This document shows, one piece after another, positions 8,837 through 17,244 of a stretch of 52,601 nt of DNA. Source of the DNA: Symploca sp. SIO2E9 (GTDB lineage: Bacteria > Cyanobacteriota > Cyanobacteriia > Cyanobacteriales > Coleofasciculaceae); the NCBI GenBank assembly GCA_010692645.1, contig JAAHGS010000031.1, positions 1 through 52,601 of the forward strand, read 5' to 3'. Below the pieces are notes generated by a model. The model was not told the DNA's origin, searched no databases, and worked only from the letters and a program-made list of their open reading frames with translations. Made by a program: the position numbers and the translations under genes. How positions within the stretch are numbered: the stretch's first letter is position 1; each line of letters begins with the position of its first letter.

Positions 8837-9901
8837 ATGATGTCTAATCACCAAGCCAAACAAATCAATCAACCTGGTTTGATACTTACTCCTGGACCAG
8901 CAGGTTGGTGGGATTCTGAGCGGGTATCCTCCCCCCAGGTAATGCGCGACCTAGATGGTACTTGGAAAATGTGGTACTACGGGCGTGATGCCAGTTTTGA
9001 TCGGGAAATAAACTTACCGACAGGTCGCTGTGGTCTTGCTGTCTCCTCTGATGGCGTAAAATGGGAACGGATACGGGGTCCTTTGACAATGGGGGCTGTG
9101 TTTGATCCCCACCTAGATCCCAATCGTTTTGACTCAGCTCATGTTGGAGTTAGTAATGTCTACTTCCGTGAGGGTCTTTATTGGATGTGGTATTTTGGTG
9201 GAGACCACACTGTCCTGGAGATAGGTAAATTCCAAGCTAAAGGTATCCAAATGCTACCTGGTTGTGCTGTTTCTCGGGATGGTATTAACTGGGTAAGGTT
9301 AGAAGGTCCTCAGCGAGGGGCTTTCTTGAGTCAGGGGAAGCCAGGAGAATTCGATGCTCTATTTTGCGCTTGGCCTCAAGTGCTATATGATGAGGATGGT
9401 ACTTGGAAAATGTACTACCATACTCTCAACTCACAGTTAGAGTTTCTGGTAGGCTTGGCGGTGTCAACTGATGGTTTGCGCTGGAACAAAGTTGGTCAGA
9501 TCCTTGGAACAGGAGAATCTGGCAGCTTTGATGAGCGGGGTATTGGCACCCGCCATGTGCTGAAGATAGATAACCAATATGTGATGTTCTACGAAGGCAT
9601 CAACAAGAGTGGATACCACTCTATTGGTATTGCTGTTTCTGACGATGGCATAAAGTGGTACAAGCAAGAAGGCTCCGAAGCCAATGGCTCTGTTTTTAGC
9701 CACGCGCTTAAGGATTCTGGTTGTTGGGATGCTCAGGCAGTTGGTACGCCCTGTGTGGTGCCGATGGATGATGGCAGTTTTCGGATGTATTACATTGGTA
9801 CTAATGAAGGTGGCTACGATGAACTATCGAGTCAGCACCAGATTGGGCTAGCAGTAAGTGACGGCTCAAACTTTCGCAAATGGTACCGTTGGGGAGTCTA
9901 G
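8837..9901 (+). CDS. Five-bladed beta-propeller glycosidase-like protein
   Basis: About 354 aa. Repeated blades carry GTWKMWYYGRD, GLAVSSDGVKWERI, YWMWYFGGDH, AVSRDGINWVRL, GTWKMYYH, GLAVSTDGLRWNKV, GIAVSDDGIKWYKQ and SFRMYYIGTN. The AVS-DG--W signature with aromatic strands is typical of the GH43/GH32/GH130-like five-bladed propeller fold. The substrate is unknown; a saccharide is inferred from the fold. There is no signal peptide, so it appears cytosolic. The long frame opens at a TTG (8816); the ATG at 8837 or 8840 is more plausible, though neither has a clear ribosome binding site. Acidic residues recur near the blades, but catalytic ones cannot be assigned by eye. Alternatively a sugar-binding propeller without catalysis. 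The MACPF gene follows on the same strand. Confidence 0.75.
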   Translation: MMSNHQAKQINQPGLILTPGPAGWWDSERVSSPQVMRDLDGTWKMWYYGRDASFDREINLPTGRCGLAVSSDGVKWERIRGPLTMGAVFDPHLDPNRFDSAHVGVSNVYFREGLYWMWYFGGDHTVLEIGKFQAKGIQMLPGCAVSRDGINWVRLEGPQRGAFLSQGKPGEFDALFCAWPQVLYDEDGTWKMYYHTLNSQLEFLVGLAVSTDGLRWNKVGQILGTGESGSFDERGIGTRHVLKIDNQYVMFYEGINKSGYHSIGIAVSDDGIKWYKQEGSEANGSVFSHALKDSGCWDAQAVGTPCVVPMDDGSFRMYYIGTNEGGYDELSSQHQIGLAVSDGSNFRKWYRWGV

Positions 9902-10189
9902 TAGTCACAAAAATACTGATTACTGCTGAAATTTTTCTAATAACCAAGCATTCATCCCAAGTAGCGGTGATCCAAGTATTACTGATTATTTTAAGTTGAA
10001 TTGGGATTGTGTTCATAGAGGTATTTAAATATATAGTGTTTTTATATATCTGTCAATGCATAAGTCCCACTTTGAATTTATTATGTTTTTTGTAAAAAAA
10101 ACAATCGCAAACATTATTTATGCAGTATTTTTTCAATGTAAGGGAAATTATCTCTTGTTCACTGGCAATAACACTGCAAGGAGAAATAT

Positions 10190-12178
10190 ATGAGTAGCTT
10201 TGACGACGATGTTCTGCGTAATTATACATACTTGGGTTATTCCTATAACATCCTCAAACTAGATCCTACTGACCTCCTAGAAATAGAAAGTGACCAAGAT
10301 GCCAAGGATGATCCACCAATTGCCACAAACCCGAGAAATGTCGTGGATATGAATGCCCAGGGTTTTGAACCTACTGGAGATCAACCCTATTTGAAGCCCA
10401 AAAATACCATTTACCAGTCTACTCCTGGTCTAAAAGATGAGGTATTTGCTAAATATCAACGGAATGTTTCCGAATATTACGAACAACATACAACTGCTTT
10501 GTCACTTGGTCTAGGTATTGTCGGTGGTATTTTTGGCTTCACGGCTAGTCGCAGTTATACTACCTTTGTTCAGGAAAGTAGTGATAAGGAACGACTAGCT
10601 GTCTACTCTCATCAGTATGTGCAGAACCATAGACTAGCTTTAAGTGAGTCTGAGAGTGCAGTAGTTGATCAGGTCAAACGATACTTCAAGCTAGGACATG
10701 AATTTCAGAATCGAGTTAAGGCACTTCCCAATTCCCGAGACTCTGAAGAGGATAGGCAGAAGTACAAAACCTTCATTGAAAATGTTGGCACTCACTATAC
10801 CTGGCAGGTAGGTTTTGGCGGACTTAAGAATAACTATTCCTACGTTAGCAAAGATTCCTATGAGCGTCTGGAAATGGAAGGTACAAATGTGAATCTGGGG
10901 GCTGAGTGGTCCTTTAAAAAACTCACTGGGCAGGTAGGGGCTGATTTTGACAACGAAGATATGAGGCGATTTCAGGAAGAAACAGCCGAGTACTATCATA
11001 AAATAATCACACTAGGAGGATCCCCAGGAATAGCTGATCTTGAAGATTGGATACAAACGATTCCAGATAATCCCATACCAGTCAAAATTAAGCTTGCCTT
11101 GGTGTATGAACTTCTAATCCCAGAGTTGTTTGAAGATGAACCTGATATTAATCGCAAACGCGATTTGATGGAAGAGGCATATCAGGACTATCTGAAGGAA
11201 AATGGTATCCCCAGCGAAACCAGGTCTGTGTTAACAGTAATTTATGACAATCCCAATGACAATAACAAGTTATATCAGTTTGACTATACGGCTCTAGAAT
11301 GGCCACCAGAAAACAACAATGATCTGGAATGGAATAAGGCAACTCCAGTATCACCCAATGATAAGCACTTTTATCCGGCAGTGGCTTGGTATGAAAATAA
11401 GGAATCAATTTATGCAGTATCCCAGAACACTCCTAACTCCGACACATTACTTTACTCAGAATTATATCAATTTGGATGGTCTTCAAAATTGCTAACTCAT
11501 AAGGATAGTTCGGCAAGGTTTGAGAATATGACACTTGCAGAATTCAATGATAAACTTTACTGTGTCTTCCCAAATCCAAAAGATGATGGTTATTTGTACT
11601 ACCTAAGCTTTGATCGCAACAACAACTCTTGGAGTAGTGTGAAAAGAGTCGACAATATCAGAGCTGATCGTCTACCAGGGATGGCTGTATATAACAACAA
11701 ACTGTATTGTGCTTTTAAAGACTACCATAATTCCGGCATAGTTATCTTGATGACTATGGACAAGTCAGAAAATTGGGAACGATTGACATCCTATGGTATG
11801 GGACCTTATTCACTACACCAAGTGGGACTAGGAGTATTAGAGGATATTTTGGTTGTACCCACATTATCTACGAGGAACTCCAATGGAAATTATGAAATTG
11901 TGGCTTTGAGATACAAGGATGACAATTTTTTGGGGACGTCAAACTCGCCTCTAGAAGGTTCTTATTCCTGTCTCAGAACGATAAAGTTTGAGGATAAGCT
12001 TTCCTTAATCTACAGTGCAACAGATAACCGTCTTTTCTTCCGCACAGCCGAACTTACTTCAGGAGGAAATTCTATTGAGTTTTCCCAGGAAAAAAGAATA
12101 ATGAACAATAACGCGGCATTGTTTGATTTAGCCGTCAGGAAATCAAACCTTCCTCTTGTTCGTCCCACAATGAATTAG
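10190..12178 (+). CDS. MACPF-domain pore-forming protein with C-terminal propeller-like domain
   Basis: A 662-aa protein. Residues ~85-290 carry the membrane attack complex/perforin signature: YKTFIENVGTHYTWQVGFGG (Y192 to G211), which contains the GTHY motif (200-203). It is preceded by a Gly-rich amphipathic stretch (LSLGLGIVGGIFGFTASRSY). Family knowledge: MACPF domains oligomerise and insert beta-hairpins into membranes. Residues ~340-650 are repeats of NKLYCAF/DGYLYYLSFDRNNNSW type, like lectin or sialidase-fold propellers, and probably target glycans. No signal peptide is visible, as in some bacterial MACPF proteins released by other routes. GCAAGGAGAAATATATG gives a strong ribosome binding site. 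A toxin, defence or cell-cell antagonism role is inference. Confidence 0.85.
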   Translation: MSSFDDDVLRNYTYLGYSYNILKLDPTDLLEIESDQDAKDDPPIATNPRNVVDMNAQGFEPTGDQPYLKPKNTIYQSTPGLKDEVFAKYQRNVSEYYEQHTTALSLGLGIVGGIFGFTASRSYTTFVQESSDKERLAVYSHQYVQNHRLALSESESAVVDQVKRYFKLGHEFQNRVKALPNSRDSEEDRQKYKTFIENVGTHYTWQVGFGGLKNNYSYVSKDSYERLEMEGTNVNLGAEWSFKKLTGQVGADFDNEDMRRFQEETAEYYHKIITLGGSPGIADLEDWIQTIPDNPIPVKIKLALVYELLIPELFEDEPDINRKRDLMEEAYQDYLKENGIPSETRSVLTVIYDNPNDNNKLYQFDYTALEWPPENNNDLEWNKATPVSPNDKHFYPAVAWYENKESIYAVSQNTPNSDTLLYSELYQFGWSSKLLTHKDSSARFENMTLAEFNDKLYCVFPNPKDDGYLYYLSFDRNNNSWSSVKRVDNIRADRLPGMAVYNNKLYCAFKDYHNSGIVILMTMDKSENWERLTSYGMGPYSLHQVGLGVLEDILVVPTLSTRNSNGNYEIVALRYKDDNFLGTSNSPLEGSYSCLRTIKFEDKLSLIYSATDNRLFFRTAELTSGGNSIEFSQEKRIMNNNAALFDLAVRKSNLPLVRPTMN

Positions 12179-12259
12179 GTATTGGCCCGGCTTGGGTTAA
12201 CGTGAGTTCGGGTTAAGGCGATTGCAGCAAATTGTGGTCAAGAGCAATCGTGGGCTTCT

Positions 12260-12303
12260 TCGGCTGTTCATTCTCAATGGCTTAATTGAGAATGAACAGC
12301 CGA
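12260..12303. repeat. Perfect 19-bp inverted repeat, 6-nt loop
   Basis: TCGGCTGTTCATTCTCAAT (12260-12278) is the exact reverse complement of 12285-12303, with loop GGCTTA. It lies 81 bp after the MACPF gene and overlaps the 3' end of the transposase remnant. It could terminate the MACPF transcript, although no T-run follows, or it could be a small mobile hairpin. Confidence 0.7.
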
Positions 12304-12793
12304 CCCTCTAGGTAAGTGATAATGATAATCATTTTCTGGAGGTGACTGAGTTGACTCTTTCTTGGTTTTATTGAGAAAAAAATCGACTTCCTAATACGGA
12401 TGTAGGTATCCTGCTTCTGCCGTAAGGCAAAATATACTTTTCCTTTCCTCGATGTCCTAGTTTTGAGCCAATAAGCTAAGTGTACACTATGAAATTCTCG
12501 GTCTCCTATTAAGACAATTTCGTAATCAGTAAGTAACTTTAATATTGGTCGAATCGTCCCTTGTTGTTGCGCGAGGTTACTATAGCCTTCTTTTCCTAAA
12601 AAGTGCCAGTAAATTGGCAAGGCTCTTTTTTGCCAAATGATACTAGCTACCAACAGATTATTTTGCTTCCCTTGTGTCCTATCCCAAGCCCTAATTAGAG
12701 GAGACGAGGGGGGAAATTGCTGGTTAATAATTACTTGAATCAGAGGGAACCAAAATAAAGGAATACTGAATTTGGGTAAGGCTAAAAATCAGC
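12282..12793 (-). pseudogene. IS4-type transposase remnant
   Basis: The minus strand contains a decayed DDE transposase. From about 12793, in one frame without a start, it reads LPKFSIPLFWFPLIQ, then IRAWDRTQGKQNNLLVASI, WQKRALPIYWHFLGKEG, SNLAQQQGTIRPILKLL, DYEIVLIGDREFHSV and KVYFALRQKQDTYI. WDRT and GDREF match the first two catalytic-acid regions of IS4-type enzymes. After DTYI the sequence departs from the family and the YREK-glutamate region is missing. Upstream, the frame is closed by a TGA and the N-terminus is gone. No terminal inverted repeats are clear. It is a dead fragment between the MACPF gene and the dehydrogenase. Confidence 0.85.
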
Positions 12794-12845
12794 ATAGGGC
12801 TTTATTATCTATTTGGAAATGCTATGGGTCAACCTCAGTCATAAA

Positions 12846-15800
12846 CTAGTGAATTTTGCTACTTGATATTCTCTTCAACAAAGCTTGTACTGGATGTAAA
12901 GGCATCCAGCCATCAAATCGTTTAACTTGAGAACGACAAGAATAACCAGTAGCTAAAAAGTACTTTCTCTCATCTACTGTTGAGGGTAGGTGTCGCCCCC
13001 AACTCATTTGATAAATTCCCTGGGAGGAGGCATAATGCTCTGCCTCATGGCCGTAAATTCCTGCCATACCACAGCAACCTGTTGTGATCAGATTTAAAGG
13101 GATACCAGCAGCCTGAAAAATTTGTTGCCATTGTTGTTGAGATGCCACAGTAGCTGTTTTTTCTGTACAGTGACCTAATAAGTAATATGGCTCAGAAGTG
13201 GCAATCTGCGGCAGGCGATGAGGCTGTGTTACTAGAAATTCTTGCAGTAATTGGACTTTTGGGAATGGTTCTGGTGTTTCGATAATTTTGCTATATTCAT
13301 CTCGATAAGTGAGGATAATACTAGGTTCAATACCGATGATTGGAATTTCTAAATGCCCTAGCTGTTGCAGATATTCAGTATTTTTTTTGGCGATAGCTTG
13401 AAATTGTTTTAGAAAACCAAGGACATGCAAAGGCTTGCCACTGGCAAACAACGGCGGAATATATACCGTATATCCAAGTTGGTGCAGTAAATCATAGGTA
13501 TCAAGAACCAATTGAGACTCATAGCAACTGGTAAAGGCATCCTGGAGCAAAATAATGCTGTTTTCCCGTTGCAGGGCACTCAAAGCCGATAATTTCGCTA
13601 AGTCAAATTTGGGGATTCCTCTGGCTGCTAATCCTTGCTTGAGAGTTAAAGTACTTATCAAAGGTGGAGCAACTAATCCCAGAAACCTTTTGATTGCCCA
13701 GCCTGTGATTGGGTTCTGAGTTAGAGTATTTATCAATACAGGTGCATTAGATTGCCAACTTGCTAAGGTTTCAATATTACCCATCAAGTAATCGCGCCAA
13801 GGTCGAAGATAACGGGTGTAGTAAAGTTGTAGAAATTTCGCTTTTAAGCTGGGGATATCGACGTGAATAGGGCATTGACTGGCACATGCCTTACAGGAGA
13901 GACAACCCTGCATACCTTGATAAACTTCATGGGAATAGTCATAAATACCCCAGACTTGATTGAGTTTATTCCAGACTTTTATAGGAAAATTGCCAGGTTT
14001 TTCTAAGTTATCAATTTTGGCTATTTCTAATTGTCGTAACCATTCCCTCAATAGACTAGCACGACCTTTAGGGGAATGAATGCGATCGCGAATTCCTTTA
14101 TAAGAAGGACACATTACTTGATCTGGATTAAAGTTAAAACACAGACCATTACCATTACAGCTGAATGCTACCTCATATTGCGATCGCACTGTAGATGAAA
14201 CTTGTCGGTCAAAATGACCTTTCAAGGGAGCTTCAACTGACACAACCTCTGCCGATGTACCAAAGGGGGTAACTATTTTACCAGGATTTAATTTATTCTC
14301 TGGGTCAAAAGCAGCTTTAATTTTTCGCAAATCTTCATACAATTCTTCGCCAAAGAAAACAGGGGTATATTCGCTACGAAATCCTTTGCCATGTTCCCCC
14401 CACATTACGCCACCGTATTTCCTAACTAGGGCTACAACTTTATCTGATAACTCCCTAATTAACGATTCATCTGTGGGAGTTTTCATATCTAAAGCTGGTC
14501 TAACGTGTACACAACCCACATCTACATGGCCAAACATAGCATAGTCTAACTGATAGCTTGAAAGTAGGGTTTTGAATTCACGAATATAACTAAATAAGTG
14601 TGATGGTGGTACTACAGTATCCTCAATAAAGGCAATGGGTTTGCGTTCTCCTTTTCTGTTTCCTAGCAGCCCTACTCCTTTTTTTCGCAACTCCCAGAGA
14701 CTAGCGGCTTCTTCCTCATTCCTAGCTAGATAAGAACTAATTGCTTGTTCTGGTTGATTTTTTTTAGACTCAATTAGGTGGCCGATTTGGCTAACTTGCT
14801 GTTGAAGCTGTTCAAGATTATCTCCTGCAAACTCTACCAAATTTATTGCCTTAGCATCGGCAATAAATTCTTGAACGTAATAATAAATTTCATCCTGCTT
14901 AGCGAGCTCTAAGATTTTTTCATCAATGGTTTCTATCGCTGCTGGTTCTAATTCGAGAAGAGTTTGAGCAGCCTTGAGAGCATCATCAAAACAGGAGTAG
15001 TGAATTGCCAGTAATTTTTTGTATTTGGGAATTGGTGTTAACCTTAATTTCGCTTCGCTAATGACTGCTAGTGTTCCCTCTGAACCTGCTAGAATCCAGT
15101 TGAGATTGAAGTTATCCTCTCCTTGAGAATAGACTTTTGCCAAGTTGTAACCAGTCATAAATCGAGGCATTTTTGGGAATGTCTGTTCAATAAGTTCCCC
15201 TTTAGAGCTAACAATTTCCTCAACTTGACGATAAATTTCTCCTAAACGACCTGAATCTTGCTTGAGTTCAGTTAAAATACTCGCACTGACATCGTGAGAA
15301 TTTCCAACTGTGCCATCCGATAAAACCCAAATTAATTCCAAGATATGATTACTCGTTCGCCCATAAATGCGCGAACCTTGACCACAGGCATCGGTATTAA
15401 TCATCCCTCCAATCGTGGCGCGATTGGAGGGAGCAACTGTAGGGGCAAAAAATACTCCGTAAAGTTTTAAATAATTGTTTAGTTGGTCTAAAACAACACC
15501 TGGTTGAACTCGCACCCAACCAGCTTCTAGATTTACTTCTAGAATCTGGTTCATGTACTTAGAGCAATCAATCATAATCCCAGAAGAAAGAGATTGACCA
15601 TTGCTTCCTGTTCCTCCACCTCGAGGAGAAAATGTGATGTTTCTAAATATTTCTTGGTTAGCCAACTTAAATAGATGCACCAAGTCTTCACTAATCCGGG
15701 GAAAGACTACGGCTTGAGGTAAAATCTGATAAATACTGTTATCGGTTGAAGCGATTAACCGACTACCAAAATCGGTGCGAATTTCTCCTGCAAAGGCTGT

Positions 15801-15872
15801 GTTAACTAATTCTTCTAAGAACAGTGCAACCTCTGGTTTTGATTGTTCCTTAAGATTTAATCTAGGAATCAT
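12846..15872 (-). CDS. FAD/4Fe-4S dehydrogenase, YdiJ-like (D-2-hydroxyacid oxidising)
   Basis: 1008 aa, three modules in one chain. First, an FAD-binding PCMH domain (~20-240; SPRGGGTGSNGQSLSSG, RVQPGVVLDQLN, GRTSNHILEL). Second, an FAD-oxidase C-terminal domain (~260-530; MFGHVDVGCVHVRP, MWGEHGKGFRSE, NPGKIVTPFG). Third, a ferredoxin-like and CCG region with a CxxCxxCxxxCP cluster (C657, C660, C663, C667), a second half-cluster around CPSYKG, and the cysteine pair C933-C934 in TTGCCGMAG. Length and order match E. coli YdiJ, reported to oxidise D-2-hydroxyglutarate; D-lactate or glycolate are alternatives. It is probably membrane-peripheral and feeds electrons to quinone (inference). GAGG precedes the ATG. 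It is a single gene. Confidence 0.9.
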   Translation of the reverse strand: MIPRLNLKEQSKPEVALFLEELVNTAFAGEIRTDFGSRLIASTDNSIYQILPQAVVFPRISEDLVHLFKLANQEIFRNITFSPRGGGTGSNGQSLSSGIMIDCSKYMNQILEVNLEAGWVRVQPGVVLDQLNNYLKLYGVFFAPTVAPSNRATIGGMINTDACGQGSRIYGRTSNHILELIWVLSDGTVGNSHDVSASILTELKQDSGRLGEIYRQVEEIVSSKGELIEQTFPKMPRFMTGYNLAKVYSQGEDNFNLNWILAGSEGTLAVISEAKLRLTPIPKYKKLLAIHYSCFDDALKAAQTLLELEPAAIETIDEKILELAKQDEIYYYVQEFIADAKAINLVEFAGDNLEQLQQQVSQIGHLIESKKNQPEQAISSYLARNEEEAASLWELRKKGVGLLGNRKGERKPIAFIEDTVVPPSHLFSYIREFKTLLSSYQLDYAMFGHVDVGCVHVRPALDMKTPTDESLIRELSDKVVALVRKYGGVMWGEHGKGFRSEYTPVFFGEELYEDLRKIKAAFDPENKLNPGKIVTPFGTSAEVVSVEAPLKGHFDRQVSSTVRSQYEVAFSCNGNGLCFNFNPDQVMCPSYKGIRDRIHSPKGRASLLREWLRQLEIAKIDNLEKPGNFPIKVWNKLNQVWGIYDYSHEVYQGMQGCLSCKACASQCPIHVDIPSLKAKFLQLYYTRYLRPWRDYLMGNIETLASWQSNAPVLINTLTQNPITGWAIKRFLGLVAPPLISTLTLKQGLAARGIPKFDLAKLSALSALQRENSIILLQDAFTSCYESQLVLDTYDLLHQLGYTVYIPPLFASGKPLHVLGFLKQFQAIAKKNTEYLQQLGHLEIPIIGIEPSIILTYRDEYSKIIETPEPFPKVQLLQEFLVTQPHRLPQIATSEPYYLLGHCTEKTATVASQQQWQQIFQAAGIPLNLITTGCCGMAGIYGHEAEHYASSQGIYQMSWGRHLPSTVDERKYFLATGYSCRSQVKRFDGWMPLHPVQALLKRISSSKIH

Positions 15873-16043
15873 TAGAATAGTACCTCAGTACACCCTAGCC
15901 CAGTTTAATTATATATAATGCTGGGTGAGTGAAAAAAAGGGTTGGGGAGGAGATTAGTTGGCAATCACAGCTCAGATTCTACGGAATACTTTAGCTAAAC
16001 TCCAATAGTTGCTGCATTTTTCAGATCATGATAAGCCACTAAG

Positions 16044-16156
16044 TAAGCTGTTACGCATTTAAATCATATATTTCTTTGATATTAGTTAATGGCTGAAACT
16101 CTTGTGCCTTCTGCCTTCTGCCTTGCTGTTGTGCATTTTTAATGCACAACAGCTTA
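16044..16156 (+). mobile_element. MITE copy A, TA-flanked (family TAAGCTGTT)
   Basis: A 109-bp element flanked by TA on both sides. It begins AGCTGTTACGCATTTAAAT and ends in a perfect hairpin CTGTTGTGCATT-TTT-AATGCACAACAG. It contains TTAGTTAATGGCTGAAACTC and CCTTCTGCC repeats. Copy B at 23985-24111 is nearly identical and has the same orientation. TA target duplications and no coding capacity suggest a non-autonomous IS630/Tc1-mariner-type element. Confidence 0.8.
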
Positions 16157-16190
16157 CCTGAACAAAAATAAAGGTTGCTGGTTGAGGTGG

Positions 16191-16218
16191 GGTGTGGGGT
16201 GTAGGGTGTAGGGTGTAG
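16191..16218 (+). repeat. Heptanucleotide tandem repeat GGTGTAG x4
   Basis: Four consecutive 7-mers (GGTGTGG then three GGTGTAG). It is one of several unrelated heptamer arrays in the window, resembling the short tandemly repeated repetitive (STRR) sequences of cyanobacteria. Confidence 0.8.
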
Positions 16219-16304
16219 AGTAATTTCGGGCAATTTCATAATTATTTACACAGTCACGCTTATTTCTGCCCGACTACTTATTGACTATTAACTGTTAACT
16301 ATTC

Positions 16305-16339
16305 TCAGCCATTGTGCATTTTTAATGCACAATGGCTGA
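16305..16339. repeat. 16-bp hairpin sharing the MITE hairpin core
   Basis: TCAGCCATTGTGCATT (16305-16320), loop TTT, and its perfect reverse complement at 16324-16339. The core TTGTGCATTTTTAATGCACAA is the same as in the terminal hairpin of MITE copy A, 150 bp away. Confidence 0.75.
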
Positions 16340-16489
16340 TTTTATTCTAGCTGTGCTACACAACTAAAAATGTACATTGTTAGTAGTCATCCCTTTAGCG
16401 ATACATGCCTTGAATAGCAATTGCTAAAGCCATTACTAGAAACCAATTTCTAATGCACTAATTTAGGTGTGTCAAGCTACTAGGCTGTT

Positions 16490-17062
16490 CTAGAAAACAA
16501 CAGCAGAATTACTTCTGTCAAGGACACTGAGGTCTGGAGATCCATTTACTATGGCGACATCCAAGCCATCGACAGATAAGAAACCACTAGTGGCATCGTA
16601 ACTCACATCTGTGCTACCTACAACTACTATGGCATCAAGTCCTACCTCGAAATCGAGGATAAGATCTACGTCTCCTTCTACAAACTGGTTAGCAAAGAAC
16701 TCATAGATATCGCTACCACTGCCACTGATCAAAATATCTGAGCCTTCGTTGCCGACAACAACATCATCTCCTTCACCGCCTCGGACGATATCATCTCCTT
16801 CACCACCAAAGACAAAGTCAGTTCCTAAACCACCTTGGATGTTATCATCTCCGTTGAGAGCCTGGATTACATCTGTGTCATTACCACCAGCAAATACATC
16901 ATTAATTTCGCCAGTTTCTGGAAAAATAATGATGTTGATATCCTCTTCTTGTCCCACTGCGAAAGTACCTCCACCTTCTAGAGGTTCGTCAATGAACCTT
17001 GCACCTTCAAAGTCGGTGATAAATGCTGGAGTTGTGCTGCCTTCACTTAGATTAGTTGACAT
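16490..17062 (-). CDS. Small RTX/hemolysin-type calcium-binding protein
   Basis: 190 aa from the ATG at 17062; the longer frame opens only at a TTG (17098). The centre (about 65-130) carries nonapeptide repeats of the GGxGxDxhx type: IQGGLGTDFVFGGEGDDIV, RGGEGDDVVVGNEGSDIL and GSGSDIYEF. These form a Ca-stabilised parallel beta-roll in RTX proteins, which are usually exported by type I secretion without an N-terminal signal; none is seen here. The C-terminus is an uncharged, Asp/Val/Ser-rich strand segment, compatible with such export. No catalytic domain is present, so it may be a structural surface or matrix protein. The 363-aa protein at 20650-21741 is a second RTX protein with a different N-terminus. 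Confidence 0.8.
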   Translation of the reverse strand: MSTNLSEGSTTPAFITDFEGARFIDEPLEGGGTFAVGQEEDINIIIFPETGEINDVFAGGNDTDVIQALNGDDNIQGGLGTDFVFGGEGDDIVRGGEGDDVVVGNEGSDILISGSGSDIYEFFANQFVEGDVDLILDFEVGLDAIVVVGSTDVSYDATSGFLSVDGLDVAIVNGSPDLSVLDRSNSAVVF

Positions 17063-17244
17063 TGGATTATTACCTAGTTGTAATTTAGGTTGACTCAAAC
17101 TATATAAATTCTGACCTTATTTATAGAAAGAAAAATTAATAGTAAATTAGAAAATTATGAGATGCATTAAGTAAATTCTTAATTTTTTCTCAGGAAAAGA
17201 GCAAAATAAAAAATAGTCTAAGCTCTTTGAACTGAATTTTTACC

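Larger units (their letters stand above)
15873..16489. other. Repeat-filled intergenic region
   Basis: 617 nt between two minus-strand genes with no gene. It holds MITE copy A (16044-16156), a heptamer array (16191-16218) and a 16-bp hairpin (16305-16339). A minus-strand open frame at 16051-16239 lies inside the MITE and heptamers and is not considered a gene. Confidence 0.7.

Noticed and set aside
16051-16239. 62-codon minus-strand frame
   Set aside because: It lies across MITE copy A and the GGTGTAG heptamers; repetitive Thr/Pro/His codons come from the repeat.
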